Source: Iris pallida (lineage: Eukaryota > Streptophyta > Magnoliopsida > Asparagales > Iridaceae). Taken from it: DNA of 64,000 nt. The stretch's first letter is position 1; each line of letters opens with the position of its first letter. The notes beneath the pieces are model-generated. The model made no database searches. It saw only the letters and a list, made by a program, of their open reading frames with translations, and was not told the DNA's origin. A program made the position numbers and the translations under genes. Shown piece by piece: positions 31,742 through 43,439 of this stretch. The stretch lies in assembly GCA_029216955.1 (NCBI GenBank), contig JANAVB010007000.1:2353800-2417799 (forward strand), written 5' to 3'.

Positions 31742-32474
31742 GCATGGATGCCAAAAACTAACTTTTTAGGACCCTCAAGAACATGGGTACCAAAGGTCAC
31801 ATCTACTCTTGATGTAGGTGGACCTTTCTTCCTCGAATAAAAGTAAGTAGATTCTCGATAGTGGATGCTCGCGACATATGACGGAGATGCAAATCTTTTT
31901 GCATCACTATCGAGAAAGAGAGAAGGGTATGTATCCTTCGGCAATAACCTAAAAGGGTATATCATAGGTAATGGTACTATTGGTCATCCTCCTTCTCCGG
32001 TAATAAAGGATGTCTGCCTAGCGACCGAGTTAAAGCATAACCTGCTCAGCATAAGTCACCTTGCAGATCATGGATATGATATTAACTTTGGACAAAATAA
32101 ATGCTACATCTATGATAGGTCAACGGAAGACATTATTTTTGAAGGGATAAGAGAGGATAATATTTACATTTTCTATCTTTCTAGAGATACTAACAATACA
32201 GGGAGATGCCTCTATGCCCACAAGGATGAGAGATTGTTGTGGTACCAGCGTCTTGGTCATACCAATATGGATACAATATCCAGGCTATCGACTAAGAAGC
32301 TAGTGAGAGGCTTGTCCGACATCACATTCAAAAAGGATACGGTATGTGCCGAATGTGAATTAAATAAGGAAACTAAGTCCTCATTTTATTCCATAAACAC
32401 TGTAAGTACTACTAGACCCTTGTAATTACTTCACATGGACTTATTTGGTCCTAGTAGAGTAGCCAGTCTTGGTG
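31742..32474 (+). pseudogene. Element C protease remnant, GAG-pre-integrase and start of integrase
   Basis: The protease active site ILDSGCSRHM is readable near 31850 but in a different frame from the following GDANLFASLSRKREGYVSFG, so a base is missing between them. The pre-integrase domain at 31865-32425 contains the LLSISHLADHGYDI and LWYQRLGHTNMDTISRLS motifs and the CAECELNK Cys pair. After a stop at about 32423 the integrase begins (LHMDLFGPSRVASLGGK) and is cut by element E. Confidence 0.82.
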
Positions 32475-32479
32475 GAAAA
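32475..32479. repeat. Target-site duplication GAAAA of element E (left copy)
   Basis: GAAAA precedes TGTCACACC; GAAAA follows CACTACA at 40631-40635. The copia integrase frame resumes across the two sides. Confidence 0.92.
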
Positions 32480-34105
32480 TGTCACACCCCAATTCCGTTG
32501 AATCGATAGTCGTCCCCCGGGCGTGATGCCGTGCGAACCTAATTTGCGATCGCACAAGGCCTAATCATAAGGTAATCCGAGACACGAGATCTAAGAGAGT
32601 ACGTAGACCAATTGATACACATAATAAGTAAAGGAAACTTGATTCTTTATTGATAATGAACATCATTTACAGACTCCGGTACAAGACTCATTGCCGTACG
32701 GGCTACAACATGACTCGATTACAAAAGAGTACCGATGAGATAGACGTTCCATACATTGCGCACATCCTTCAATATACACAAGTACACCATTGACCTGGAT
32801 GGGAGGGATGCTGAGTCATTTGTCTTGGACTGTCGAGAGCCTTCAAAAGTGGAGTCGCAGAGTAAGTCTTTGACGTACGGCCGAAGCTTCAAAAGTCACG
32901 AACGCCGCCGAGCAAGCTGGCACGTCCTTCCTGGTTCGCGGGACCTGCAAAGAGTGAGGATCAGCACAAAACATATATACTAGCGAATGGCTAATTAAAT
33001 CTAAGCTCTGCATTTGATTCAAGAAGTTTCGTAAACATGTTAGCTAGATATTTCAATGATCTTTCTAACCATCCTGTTCGATTTGCATGTTAATATATTT
33101 TGAGGCAAGCATATGAATTTGTATAACAATGAGCAACTATCAATATCAATCCCGTGTCATGTGCATTTGTTAAGCAGTGAAAAGGGTGTGAAGGCCACTG
33201 GCAATGTCAAGCCATCTCGAACTATAGCTGAGTTAGACGGTGACCCTTTCGCGTCGGGTAGCGAGTCCTGTGCGAAAGTTCCCGCATAACTCGCACCGTT
33301 GAAGGGCTGGCGCTTGCTATACACTCGTTCCTTCCGGGTCGAATCGGTCCCTTGGCCTAGGCAACCGTTCGAGAAAACTATACCTTGTCGACAAGTTGTC
33401 CAATGACCGTTTTCCTTTGATCTTAGTTGATTTGCTTACTTAGCCGTATCGTTACGATAAATGTTAATCGATTTATTCATTGTTTGCATAGGCTAAGTGG
33501 ATTTGTATAAGAAAGCGCATTTTCCATTTTCAAAACCGGCAGTTTGATAACAAGTGTTCCGTGAAGAATCGTGCCACGATTTCTTTGATTCAACACTATT
33601 ATGACAAGCATTCGTTTACTTCATATATTGAGTTTTGAAGTAGAGGGACGAGACGAAGGAGGTCAGCCACTCGCATTAGCCTTGCTTCAAGCGAGCGACC
33701 GGTTGGCTGAGCTGACGTCACCTACGCGATCACCTGCAATCGCATAAGCAACTTATTAGAACACTGTATAATTCAAGGATATTCGATATGAATGCAAAGC
33801 TCGAAAACGCATTCACGAAAACCAAAGCCAAAGCCAAATCAAGTGCGACATGAAAACCAGAGCAACGGGAGGTCTCTCCCGACTCAGCCGCAGAGCCAAT
33901 CCTCGAGGCGCAACCCGCTGAATATGGGACTTGGTTCCGAAGAAGCCATTCCATAAAGTGGAATGGATCTTAAGTCAACCATTTTCGTTCGATCGACTCG
34001 GCCGATTCCGACCTATCGGTCCCGACCGAATCGATAGCGACAGTGTTCCTTTCTCGCGCACCCCGTGGACGGAGACGGAGCACGATGTAGGGACGGGGCA
34101 CTACA
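32480..34105 (-). repeat. Element E 3' LTR (1626 bp)
   Basis: TGTCACACCCC...GGGGCACTACA on plus, matching 39005-40630 with scattered substitutions. No LTR gene. Contains the self-complementary TGCGATCGCA near 32546. Confidence 0.93.
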
Positions 34106-34149
34106 CCATAACCATCTAATAAAAAGTTTCATCCTTGAAACTTAAAGAT

Positions 34150-35276
34150 GGAACCTACCTCTACGAGAACAATGAAGGGAATTTATCCTTCATCTCCGAT
34201 CTCCCACGTCGACTCTTCGACCGAATGGTTCCTCCAGAGGACACGGACGAGAGGGATCGCTCGATTGCGCAGCAGCTTATCCTTGCGTTCTATAATTTGA
34301 ACTGGTTCTTCAACGTAGGATAAGTCCGACTTTAGCTCCAGCTGGCCAAAATCTACCACGTAGCTCAGGTCGTGCACGTACTTCCGTAGTTGAGAGACGT
34401 GGAAGACGTTGTGTACACCTTCAAGCGCCGACGGTAAGGCAATTTTATAGGCCACTGTTGGACCCGCTCGAGTATTTCGAACGGCCCAACGAATCTCGGA
34501 CTCAATTTTCCCTTCGCGCCGAACCGAGTAACTCCCCGTATGGGCGACACTTTGAGAAATACGTGATTGCCTTCTTGGAACTCGAGAGGTCGACGATGAA
34601 CGTCCGTATAGCTTTTCTGACGACTCTGTGCGGTCTTTAATCTTTCCCGAATGAGCCGAATCTTCTGCACGGTCTGTTCAACCAGTTCCGGACCGAGAAT
34701 CTGCCGCTCTCCGACTTCGTCCCAGCAAATGGGTGATCGGCACTTGTGCCCGTACAAGGCTTCATACGACGCCATTTGAATGCTAGATTGATAGCTATTG
34801 TTGTATGCAAATTCGGCCAGCGGTAGATGATTGTCCCAGCTTGATTTGAAGTCAATTGCGCAGAGTCGTAGCATGTCTTCGAGAATCTGATTGAAGTACT
34901 CCGTTTGGCCGTCGGTCTGAGGATGGTAAGCAGAGCTGAACTGCAACTTGGTACCCAGCGCCGACTGAAGGCTACTCCAGAATTGTGACATAAACCGTGA
35001 ATCCCGATCAGAGACGATGGATACTGGAACTCCGTGCAGCCGTACTATCTCATCAAGATATATATGTGCCAGGCGATCAACGCGCCAAGTAACTTTGATG
35101 GCAATAAAATGTGCTGACTTGGTTAATCGATCGACGATGACCCAGATAGCATCATTTCTCCACGACGTCTTCGGCAGACCAACAATGAAATCTATGCACA
35201 CGTGCTGCCACATCCATTCTAGAATCGCCAGATTCTGCATCTCCCCGCCCGGTCTCTGGTGCTCAGCTTTCACCTG
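34150..35276 (-). pseudogene. Element E integrase core and C-terminal chromodomain
   Basis: Minus 34365-35273 reads WQHVCIDFIVGLPKTSWRND (first catalytic Asp), VSIVSDRDSRFMSQFW (second Asp) and AYHPQTDGQTEYFNQILED (Glu), so the triad is present. It then shows the GHKCRSPICWDEVGER and FGAKGKLSPRFVGPFEIL motifs. A shifted frame at 34183-34455 carries GVHNVFHVSQLRKYVHD and the chromodomain VEEPVQIIERK...PLVRVLWRNHSVEESTWE with its aromatic residues. Chromodomains direct integration to heterochromatin marks (family knowledge). A frameshift at about 34380-34430 separates the two parts. Confidence 0.88.
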
Positions 35277-36507
35277 CTAATACGCCATGTATTGCGACAC
35301 GAAGAGTGCCACATCTCTTTTCATTCTGTGCCACCAGAAGTTTGTGCGGAGGTCCTTGTACATCTTTGTACTACCGAGATGTAAGGTGTATTTCGTATAG
35401 TGCGCCTCCGACAGTATCTCCTTTCTGAGTTCTGAATCCTCCGGAACGCATAGCCTACCCTTCAATCGAAGCACGCCGGTTTCGTCTTCTGCAAAGTCGG
35501 TCGTCCTGCCCGTCGAGATCAGCTCTCATACTTTCTTCAGGTATGGATCGTCCGTCTGAGCGGTCTTGATCTTATCAAGCAAGCTCGGCTCTAAATACAA
35601 CTTTGCCAACTGCACATTCCGGAATCTGACTCGGAGCTCGATGCCCATCTCTTCTAGGTCACGTAGCAGTCTGGGGTCGATGGATAACGAGGCAATGTAC
35701 TTCCGACTCAAAGCGTCCGCCACAACATTTCCCTTTTCCCGGTGTATAGTCGATAGTCAAGTCGTAGTCCTTGATCAGTTCAAGCCAGCGCCTCTGCCGC
35801 AAGTTTAGTTTCCTCTGCGTGAATAGATACTTGAGGCTCTTGTGATCGGTATAGATCGTGCACGCCACTCCATATAGATAGTGACGCCACAATTTCAACG
35901 CAAACACAATTGCCGCTAACTCCAGGTCGTGCGTAGGATAATTTTTCTCGTGCGGCTTTAGCTGTCGGGAAGCAAAAGATATCACCTTGTTCCGCTGCAT
36001 CAGCACACACCCCAAGCCCTGACCGGACGCGTCGCTGAATATCTGGAAACCCTCAGTCCCTTCTGGAAGTGCGAGTATTGGGGCCGAGACGAGCCGTTGC
36101 TTTAATTCTTGGAATGAAGCTTCACAATCGTCTGACCATTCGAATGCGACTCCTTTCTGGGTGAGGCGAGACAGAGGCGATGCGATCTTCGCAAAGTCTT
36201 TCACGAAGCATCGATAGTATCCCGCTAAGCCAAGGAAACTTCGAATCTCGCTGACGGACGTTGGCCGCTTCCAATCAACGACGGGTTCAACTTTCTTTGG
36301 GTCGACCGCGATGCCTTCAGCAGAAATGATGTGTCTGAGGAATGCGACGCTGCTAAGCCAGAATTCACATTTGCTTCATTTTACGAATAGTTGATTTTCT
36401 CGAAGGGTCTGAAGCAAGGTCCGCAGATGCTCAGTGTGTTGCTGCCTATTCTTCGAGTAGACGAGTATATCGTCGATAAAGACTACTACGAACTTGTCGA
36501 GGAATGG
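35277..36507 (-). pseudogene. Element E RNase H, integrase zinc finger and end of RT
   Basis: From right to left: [11 protein letters not shown] (RT catalytic Asp pair, about 36455-36490), a stop near 36372, the thumb/connection segment leading to [18 protein letters not shown] (36204), RNase H with [37 protein letters not shown] and [12 protein letters not shown], a frame change near 35720, [14 protein letters not shown], then the HHCC finger (HYTKYTLHLGSTKMY...) at 35277-35474. Stops at 35525 and 35277 break it. Confidence 0.85.
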
Positions 36508-38163
36508 TCAAAACACCCGATTCATTAAATCCATGAAAGCAGCAGGGGCGTTCGTTAGGCCGAACGGCATTACCAGAAACTCGTAATGGTCGTATCGAGT
36601 GCGGAAGGCAGACTTCGGCATATCGTCCGGCTTGATCTTGAGTTGATGGTAACCCGAACGCAGATCAATTTTAGAGAACACCGTGGCTCCTTGAAGCTGG
36701 TCAAACAGATCGTCTATGCGGGGCAGGGGGTACTTGTTCCGGACGGTGGCTTTATTCAGCTCGCGGTAGTCGATACAAAGACGCATAGAGCCATCCTTTT
36801 TTTTGACAAACAGCACGGGCGCTCCACAGGACGAGATGCTGGGTCGGATGAATCCCTTGTCGAGCAATTCTTGTAACTGCACCTTGAGTTCTTTTAGCTC
36901 TGCAGGGGCTATTCTGTACGGGGCTTTCAAGATCGGTCGAGTGTCGGGGAATGTATCGATAGTGAACTCAATCTCTCGATCGGGCGGCATGCCGGGCAGC
37001 TCGTCCGGGAACACATCGGGGAATTCTGCCACAACGTCGGTCTGACCCGCGTTTGCACCATCCTGTCGCATGTCTCGAACGGAAGCTAGATAGCCTTTGC
37101 ACCCGGAATACAGCATCCGTCGAGCAGATATTGCAAAGATCACCATCCAGGTCGGCGACGCCTCACCACACGAGTAGCAGAATTCAGGCACTCCAGGTAT
37201 ACAGAATGTGACCTTCTTTTCAACGCAGTCTATGGTTGCGTTGCACGGACCAAGCCAATCCATCCCCAGAATGATATCGTAGTCCTTAATATTTAGAACT
37301 ATCGCATCGAGACTGACCTTTTGACCACCTATACAGATGATTTCGTCTCTGCAGACTAAATTCGCAGCTAGTGGCATGCCCGACGGGATATTAACAGTGA
37401 GCTCGAGACCCAGCGGTGTTAGGGGAAATTTGTACTCGGCGGCAAAGTCCGCCGATATGAAACTATGCGTGGCACCTGAATCAAATAATACACGAGCAGG
37501 TTTATTATTGAATTGCAGTATACCTGTCACGACTGTGTCAGATGCGAAAACTTCATCTCGGGTCATGGCGTAGATGTGGCCCTGAGCATTAGGGCGACGG
37601 TCTTGGCCATTTTGTTGTGCGGTCGGTGGAGCCCGAGGTGCTTGGCCTCGATTCTGATGGTATTGTCGTGGGCGCTGGTTTGACTTCTCCGGGCAGTCGC
37701 GTACGATATGGTCGGCTCGGCCGTACCCGAGGCACGTACCATTCTTCAATCGGCACTCGCTGACCAAGTGCCCCTCCTTGAGGCAGAAAGTGCAAACTAC
37801 TCGATCTATCGCCTGGTTGCCACCTCCGTTGCCACGATTTTGACGCTTGTGTGCGTTGTTGCCTCCCGCATTACTATGGCATTTGTTATTAAAGTGAACA
37901 GTGCCGGTAGTAGTAGGAGGATACTCGGACTCCAGACGGATGGCGTGGTTGAGTGCCTCGCCCACAGTTTGGTATTCACCCACCGAAACGTAAGCGCGGA
38001 TAGTAGAACGTAGACCCACTTCAAATCGTCGAGCTCGACTTGCAGTGGTAGGTAGGAAGTCTCCAGCAAACTTGGCCAGTTTGTTGAATTTGGTCGCATA
38101 TTGTCGTACAGTCATATTGCCTTGCCTTAACTGCATAAACTCATCTTCTTTTTCCTGTCGCAC
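36508..38163 (-). CDS. Element E gag C-terminus, zinc knuckles, protease and RT
   Basis: A 551-codon open frame. It holds the gag end ([20 protein letters not shown]), [14 protein letters not shown] and a second knuckle-like C-x2-G-x4-H motif where the second Cys is Gly ([14 protein letters not shown]), protease ([19 protein letters not shown]), then the RT start ([74 protein letters not shown]). It ends at a stop just before the FIDD motif. Best-preserved coding part of E. Confidence 0.9.
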   Translation of the reverse strand: MRQEKEDEFMQLRQGNMTVRQYATKFNKLAKFAGDFLPTTASRARRFEVGLRSTIRAYVSVGEYQTVGEALNHAIRLESEYPPTTTGTVHFNNKCHSNAGGNNAHKRQNRGNGGGNQAIDRVVCTFCLKEGHLVSECRLKNGTCLGYGRADHIVRDCPEKSNQRPRQYHQNRGQAPRAPPTAQQNGQDRRPNAQGHIYAMTRDEVFASDTVVTGILQFNNKPARVLFDSGATHSFISADFAAEYKFPLTPLGLELTVNIPSGMPLAANLVCRDEIICIGGQKVSLDAIVLNIKDYDIILGMDWLGPCNATIDCVEKKVTFCIPGVPEFCYSCGEASPTWMVIFAISARRMLYSGCKGYLASVRDMRQDGANAGQTDVVAEFPDVFPDELPGMPPDREIEFTIDTFPDTRPILKAPYRIAPAELKELKVQLQELLDKGFIRPSISSCGAPVLFVKKKDGSMRLCIDYRELNKATVRNKYPLPRIDDLFDQLQGATVFSKIDLRSGYHQLKIKPDDMPKSAFRTRYDHYEFLVMPFGLTNAPAAFMDLMNRVF

Positions 38164-38985
38164 GGCTGCGGAAAGATATTCAGTCTCGAACGCCTTTTTG
38201 AATGTCGTCCATGAGATCGCCGCCGTCTCGTCTTCACGTCGAATTGCCCGCTTCTACACAGCCCACCAATCGTGCACGTTCATTCGAAGTAGAAGTTGAG
38301 CACACGCGACTTTCTTTGAGTCCTCGACACCCAGAAGCTCGAACTTATCTTCCAGCTCCTCCAGCCAATCGATCGCTACCGAGGGATCTTCTGTACCGTT
38401 GAAGGAAGTACGGCAGCTTTTAGTAAATTTTGACACGTCGAAGTTAAAACTTTTCGGTGCTGCAGTTGAGAGCAACGGGCGCCTCTGGTTCACCTTCGTT
38501 AGATCGAACCACAGGCTGTGTCACGGCAGGTGTCATTGTTGAGTTATTGTTGTTGCCGACGACAGACTGTACGATCTGCTGGAGGCTATTCAGCTGTTGC
38601 TGCTGCAGCTTGAATTGAGCCTCGAACCGATTCTCAAATTGAGTCTGACGAGCCTCCGCTTACTGATGATGGAGCTCGTTTTGACGTTGCTGCATTTCAA
38701 GCATCTGCAGCATACGTTGCATCGGGTCGCCGGAAGGTCCGGCTATAATAGGATTCATTCCCGTTGGGTTGACAGAATGCTCGGGACTGGAAGCACTCGA
38801 GACGCTAGAAGCGCTCGTCTCGTCTCGTCTTCCGCCTGAGCACCCGTAACTGCAGGGAAAAGGAAAGGCAACTCTCGTTAGTTTCAGAAAATGTCCTGGG
38901 TTCAGCGTATGGAACAACTCTTCTCATCGACACGAGGTCAATGGTTGGAGACTAGAACTCGACACTGGAGGCCAAGGACGTAAAG
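38164..38985 (-). pseudogene. Element E N-terminal gag and leader
   Basis: Minus 38254-38493 reads the gag domain start SFNGTEDPSVAIDWLEELE and ACAQLLLRMNVHDWWAV; a stop then separates it from the frame at 36508-38163. Upstream at 38660-38917 is a Ser/Gln/Met-rich N-terminal frame with MQRMLQMLEMQQRQNE, a short coiled coil. Between 38500 and 38660 the Gln-rich stretch is broken by a stop. Confidence 0.75.
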
Positions 38986-39001
38986 TCGTGCTCTGATACC
39001 A
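38986..39001 (-). other. Primer-binding site of element E
   Basis: The minus strand reads TGGTATCAGAGCACGA, initiator tRNA-Met type, three bases inside the LTR border at 39005. Confidence 0.92.
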
Positions 39002-39004
39002 TTA

Positions 39005-40630
39005 TGTCACGCCTCGATTCCGTGGAATCGATAGTCGTCCCCCGGGCGTGATGCCGTGCGAACCTAATTTGCGATCGCACAAGGCTTAATCATAAGGTAA
39101 TTCGAGACACGAGATCTAAGAGAGTACGCAGACCAATTGATACACACAATAAGTAAAGGAAACTTGATTCTTTATTGATAATGAACATCATTTACAGACT
39201 CCGGTACAATACTCATTGCCGCACGGGCTACAACATGACTCGATTACAAAAGAATGCCGATGAGATAGACGTTCCATACATTGCGTACATCCCTCAATAT
39301 ACACAAGTACTCCATTGACCTGGATGGGAGGGACGCTGAGTTATTTGTCTTGGACTGTCGAGAGCCTTCAAAAGTGGAGTTGCAGAGTAAGTCTTCGACG
39401 CACGGCCGAAGCTTCAAAAGTTACGAACGCCGCCGAGCTAGCTGGCACGTCCTTCCTGGTTCGCGGGACCTGCAAAGAGCGAGGATCAGCACGAAACACA
39501 TGCACTGGCGAATGGCTAATTAAATCCAAGCTCTGTATTTGATTCAAGAAGTTTCGTAAACATGTTAGCTAGCTATTTCAATGATCTTTCTAATCATCCT
39601 GTTCGATTTGCATGTTAACATATTTTGAGGCAAGCATATGAATTTGTATAACAATGAGCAACTATCAATATCAATCCCGTGCCATGTGCATTTGTTAAGT
39701 AGTAAAAAGGGTGTGAAGGCCACTGGCAATGTCAAGCCATCTCGGACTATAGCTGAGTTAGACGGTGACCCTATCGCGTCGGGTAGCGGGCCCTGTGCGA
39801 AAGTTCTCGCATAACTCGTGCCGTTGAAGGGCTGGCGCTTGCTATACACTCGTTCCTCCCGGGTCGAATCGGTCCCTTGGCCTAGGCAACCGTTCGAGAA
39901 AACTACACCTTGTCGACAAGTTGTCCAATGACCGTTTTCCTTTGGACTTAGTTGATTTGCTTACTTAGCCGTATCATTACGATAAACGTTAATCGATTTA
40001 TTTATTGTTTGCATAGGCTAAGTGGATTTGTATAAGAAAGCGCATTTTCCATTTTCAAAACCGGTAGTTCGATAACAAGTGTTTCGTGAAGAATCGTGCC
40101 ACAATTTCTTTGATTCAACACTATTATGACAAGCATTCGTTTACTTCATATATTTAGTTTTGAAGTAGAGGGACAAGACGAAGGAGGTCAGCCACTCGCC
40201 TTGGCCTTGCTTTAAGCGAGCGACCGGTTGGCTGCGCTGACGTCGCCTACGCGATCACCTGTAATCGCATAAGCAACTGATTAGAACACTGTATAATTCA
40301 AGGATATTCGATATGAATGCGAAGCTCGAAAACGCATTCACGAAAACCAAAGCCAAAGCCAAATCAAGTGCGGCATGAAAACCAGAGCAACGGGAGGTCT
40401 CTTCCGACTCAGCCGCAGAGCCAATCCTCGAGGCGCAACCCGCTGAATATGGGACTTGGTTCCGAAGAAGCCATTCCATAACGTGGAATGGATCTTAATT
40501 CAACCATTCCCGTTCGATTAACTCGGCCGATTCTGACCTATCGGTCCCGACCGAATCGATAGCGACAGTGTTCCTTTCTCGCGCACCCCGTAGACGGAGA
40601 CGGGACACGATGTAGGGACGGGGCACTACA
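39005..40630 (-). repeat. Element E 5' LTR (1626 bp)
   Basis: Pairs with 32480-34105 at identical length. Followed by the GAAAA duplication at 40631-40635. Confidence 0.93.
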
Positions 40631-41460
40631 GAAAACTCTACACTTTTGTTATAGTAGATGACTTTTCTAGATTCACTTGGGATTTCTTTCTTATAAACAA
40701 AAGTGATGCCATTTCTGTTTTCAAAATTTTTGCTAAAAAGGTTCAAAACGAAAAAGGCTACATGATTACTCGAATCCGAAGTGAATTCGAAAATACTGAT
40801 TTTGAAAAGTTTTGTAATTTAAATGGTTTTGATCGTGAGTTTTCTTGTCCTAGAAGTCCTCAACAAAATGGTGTTGTGGAGCGAAAGAATAGGACCCTTG
40901 GCAATATGGCTAGAGTCATACTGAATAAAATTTCTCTTCCGGAATATTTTTGGGCTGAAGCTGTCAGTACAGCGTGCCACATTTTAAATAGGGTGCTTAT
41001 TCGACCTATTACGAAGAAAACACCCTATGAGCTTTGGTTTGGAAAAACTCCAAATGTTTCATATTTTAGAGTTTTTGGTTATCGATGTTTTATCCTTAAC
41101 ACCAAAGACAACTTAGGCAAATTTAATGCCAAAGCTGATGATGGTATATTTCTTGGATATGCTGCCAAGAGCAAGGGATATAGAGTGTTTAACAAACGCT
41201 CATTAATTGTAGAAGAGTCTACAAATGTGACTTTTGATGAAGAAAATAGTGTAGCAGCCACTCCTCATGATGATATTGAGCCATCGACTTCTACGCCGAT
41301 GAATACCACCACTAAAACCAATTCTCTGGAGGGCTTGCCAAAGAAATTCTCTTTCAAGCCGTCACATCCAGAAAACTTGGTCATAGGTGAGGTTTCACGC
41401 AGAGTAAGTACTCGATCATCGTTAAGAGACTCCATTGCTAGTACTGCCTTCATTTCATAA
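40631..41460 (+). pseudogene. Element C integrase (continued), lacking the second catalytic Asp
   Basis: Resumes with KLYTFVIVDDFSRFTW, then MITRIRSEFENTDFEKFC where D and other copia elements have RSDHGGEFEN. Four residues including the second catalytic Asp are deleted in frame near 40781. CPRSPQQNGVVERKNRTLG keeps the Glu. The C-terminal region (YELWFGKTPNVSYFRVFG, GIFLGYAAKSKGYRVFN) is complete and leads to a Ser/Thr-rich linker. The frame is open for 232 codons from 40762. Confidence 0.88.
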
Positions 41461-42186
41461 ATTGAGCCTAAAAATGTTTTAGAAGCTTTTAATTATGAGT
41501 TTTAGATTTCGGCCTTGCAAGAAGAACTCAACCAATTCGAGAGGAGCCAGGTCTGGGAACTTGTTCCTAGGCCAGCTAATCATTCGATTATTGGTACAAA
41601 ATGGGTTTTTTGCAACAAAATAAATGAAGATGGTCCAGTTACATGCAACAAAGCTCGTCTAGTAGCTCAAGGATACAACCAAGAGGAAGGTATCGACTAC
41701 GCTGAGACGTATGCTCATGTTGCTAGACTGAAATCCATTCGGATGCTTTGTGCATTTGCTAACTTTCAAAATTTTAAATTGTTTCAAATGGATGTTAAAA
41801 GTGCTTTTCTGAATGGATTTATTAAGGAGGAAGTTTTTGTAAAACAACCCCCTGGTTTTGAAAATCACAAATTTTCCGACCACGTTTTCAAACTCAAGAA
41901 AGCGCTATACGGCCTCAAACAAGCCCCTAGAGCTTGGTATGAACGCCTAAGCAATTTCTTGCTAGATAAAGGTTTTTTAAAAGGAAAAATTGACACTAAA
42001 CTGTTTATCAAAAGTTTTCAAAATACTATTCTTTTGGTGCAAATTTATGTAGATGATATCATATTCGGTTCTACTAATGAAAATCTTTGCCAAGATTTTG
42101 CTAAGTGTATGCAGAATGAATTTGAGATGAGCATAATAGGGGAGCTCACCTACTTCCTTGGATTGCAAGTCAAACAAACTTCGTAA
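41461..42186 (+). CDS. Element C reverse transcriptase
   Basis: Two stops at 41458 and 41504 precede a 223-codon open frame: QVWELVPRPANHSIIGTKWV, KARLVAQGYNQEEGIDYAE, FQMDVKSAFLNGFIKEEVFV, ALYGLKQAPRAWYERLS and the catalytic IYVDDIIFGSTN. It ends at TAA just after the YFLGLQVKQ motif. This is a full copia RT core with all hallmark motifs. Confidence 0.9.
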
Positions 42187-42997
42187 GGAACTTTCATCAG
42201 TCAGTCAAAATATACAAAGGATATGCTGAAAAAGTTTAATCTTGACAACATCAAACCAACCAGCACCCCTATGACTACTTCGACCAAGCTAAAACATGAT
42301 AAAAGCGGCAAACCGGTTGACCAACATAAGTATCGAGGTATGATTGGTAGTTTACTTTATTTAACTGCTAGTCGTCCCGATATCATGTTTAGTGTTTGTC
42401 TGTGTGCTCGCTATCAAGTTAGTTCTAAGGAATCACATATGTCCGTCGTTAAGCGTATCTTTCGATACCTTAAGGATACTTTTACAGTAGGCTTATGGTA
42501 TCCCAAATCCACATCCTTTGACCTTATCGGTTATTCTGATGCTAATTTCGTAGGATGCAAAGTCGACCGTACAAGTACAAGCGACACATGTTATTTATTA
42601 GGCAAGGCTCTAGTCTCTTGGTTTAGCAAGAAGCAGAATTCTGTCGTACTATCCACAACAGAAGCTGAATATATCGCAGCTGGTCGTTGTTGTGCACAAA
42701 TTCTGTGGATGAAGCAAACCCTTGAAGACTACAATCTTTCTTTCATGCATATTCCTATATTCTGTGATAACACTAGTGCTATAAACCTCACCAAGAACCC
42801 TATATGTCACTCACGCACGAAACACATTGAAATACGTCACCACTTTTTGCGTGATCACCAACAAAATGGTACTATAAACTTAGAATTATTGGCACTGATC
42901 ATCAGCTAGCAGATTTCTTTACTAAACCACTATCCGAAGAGCATTTCAACTTTTTGTGTCGTGAACTCGGAATTTTGGATGAAGCTGTTATTCATTA
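42187..42997 (+). pseudogene. Element C RNase H
   Basis: The open frame 42223-42909 has DMLKKFNLDNIKPTSTPM, YRGMIGSLLYLTASRPDIMF, LIGYSDANFVGCKVDR, VLSTTEAEYIAAGRCCAQ and IFCDNTSAINLTKNP. Near 42890 a one-base shift moves the last segment (DHQLADFFTKPLSEEHFNFL) into another frame, ending at TAA 42995-42997. The DFFTKPL motif ends pol in copia elements. Confidence 0.88.
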
Positions 42998-43439
42998 AAG
43001 TAACCTATATAAATATCGATTATGTCTTGGTTCTTTACGATGAATTTGTTATGGGTACAAGCCGAAAGGGTCCTTCTGACAACAAGGCGTAAAAGCCTAA
43101 GCGACACGGTGCACTAGTCCTCAGGACTACCGCTAGCTGGGATGCGGCCCCGGCAGCTACCCCATGGCAAGTTCACCGTAATGAATTAGGTCATAACTCC
43201 CTGTTTATTACATGGTATACCTTGATTTATAACTTGCTCAAATCAAATTTTCAAACTTCAAAAAAAAATTCTCTTTTGATTCAGCTTTAACTCTCTACTT
43301 GCATCTTTTAATCTTGCATATTCACTCTTCATTTCAATCTATCATTCGTTTCAAATCTTTTTAGCCTGTTTTCTATTCTAGCCCTATAATCCGGAATTCG
43401 GGCCATTCACCCGTTGTTCAATCCACCTCATCCTATTGA
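42998..43439 (+). other. Spacer between pol and the post-pol ORF of element C
   Basis: About 440 bp without a convincing gene. Contains GC-richer sequence at 43040-43170 and a T/C-rich stretch (43260-43380). In SIRE-like elements the pol and env-like frames may be expressed from one transcript, but no readthrough signal can be confirmed here. Confidence 0.4.

Larger units (their letters stand above)
32480..40630 (-). mobile_element. Element E: Tekay/Del-like chromovirus (Ty3/gypsy) inserted in element C integrase
   Basis: An 8.15-kb element with two 1626-bp LTRs of equal length, GAAAA duplications, initiator-Met PBS, and gag-protease-RT-RNase H-integrase-chromodomain on minus. The chromodomain at the integrase C-terminus identifies a chromovirus. 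The HVSQLRKYVHDLS and VEEPVQIIERKDKLLR motifs point to the Tekay/Del lineage. Several stops make it defective. It is younger than C because it lies inside it. Confidence 0.93.

Noticed and set aside
32480..34105. Genes within the element E LTRs
   Set aside because: Short frames differ between the two LTR copies and show no family signature.
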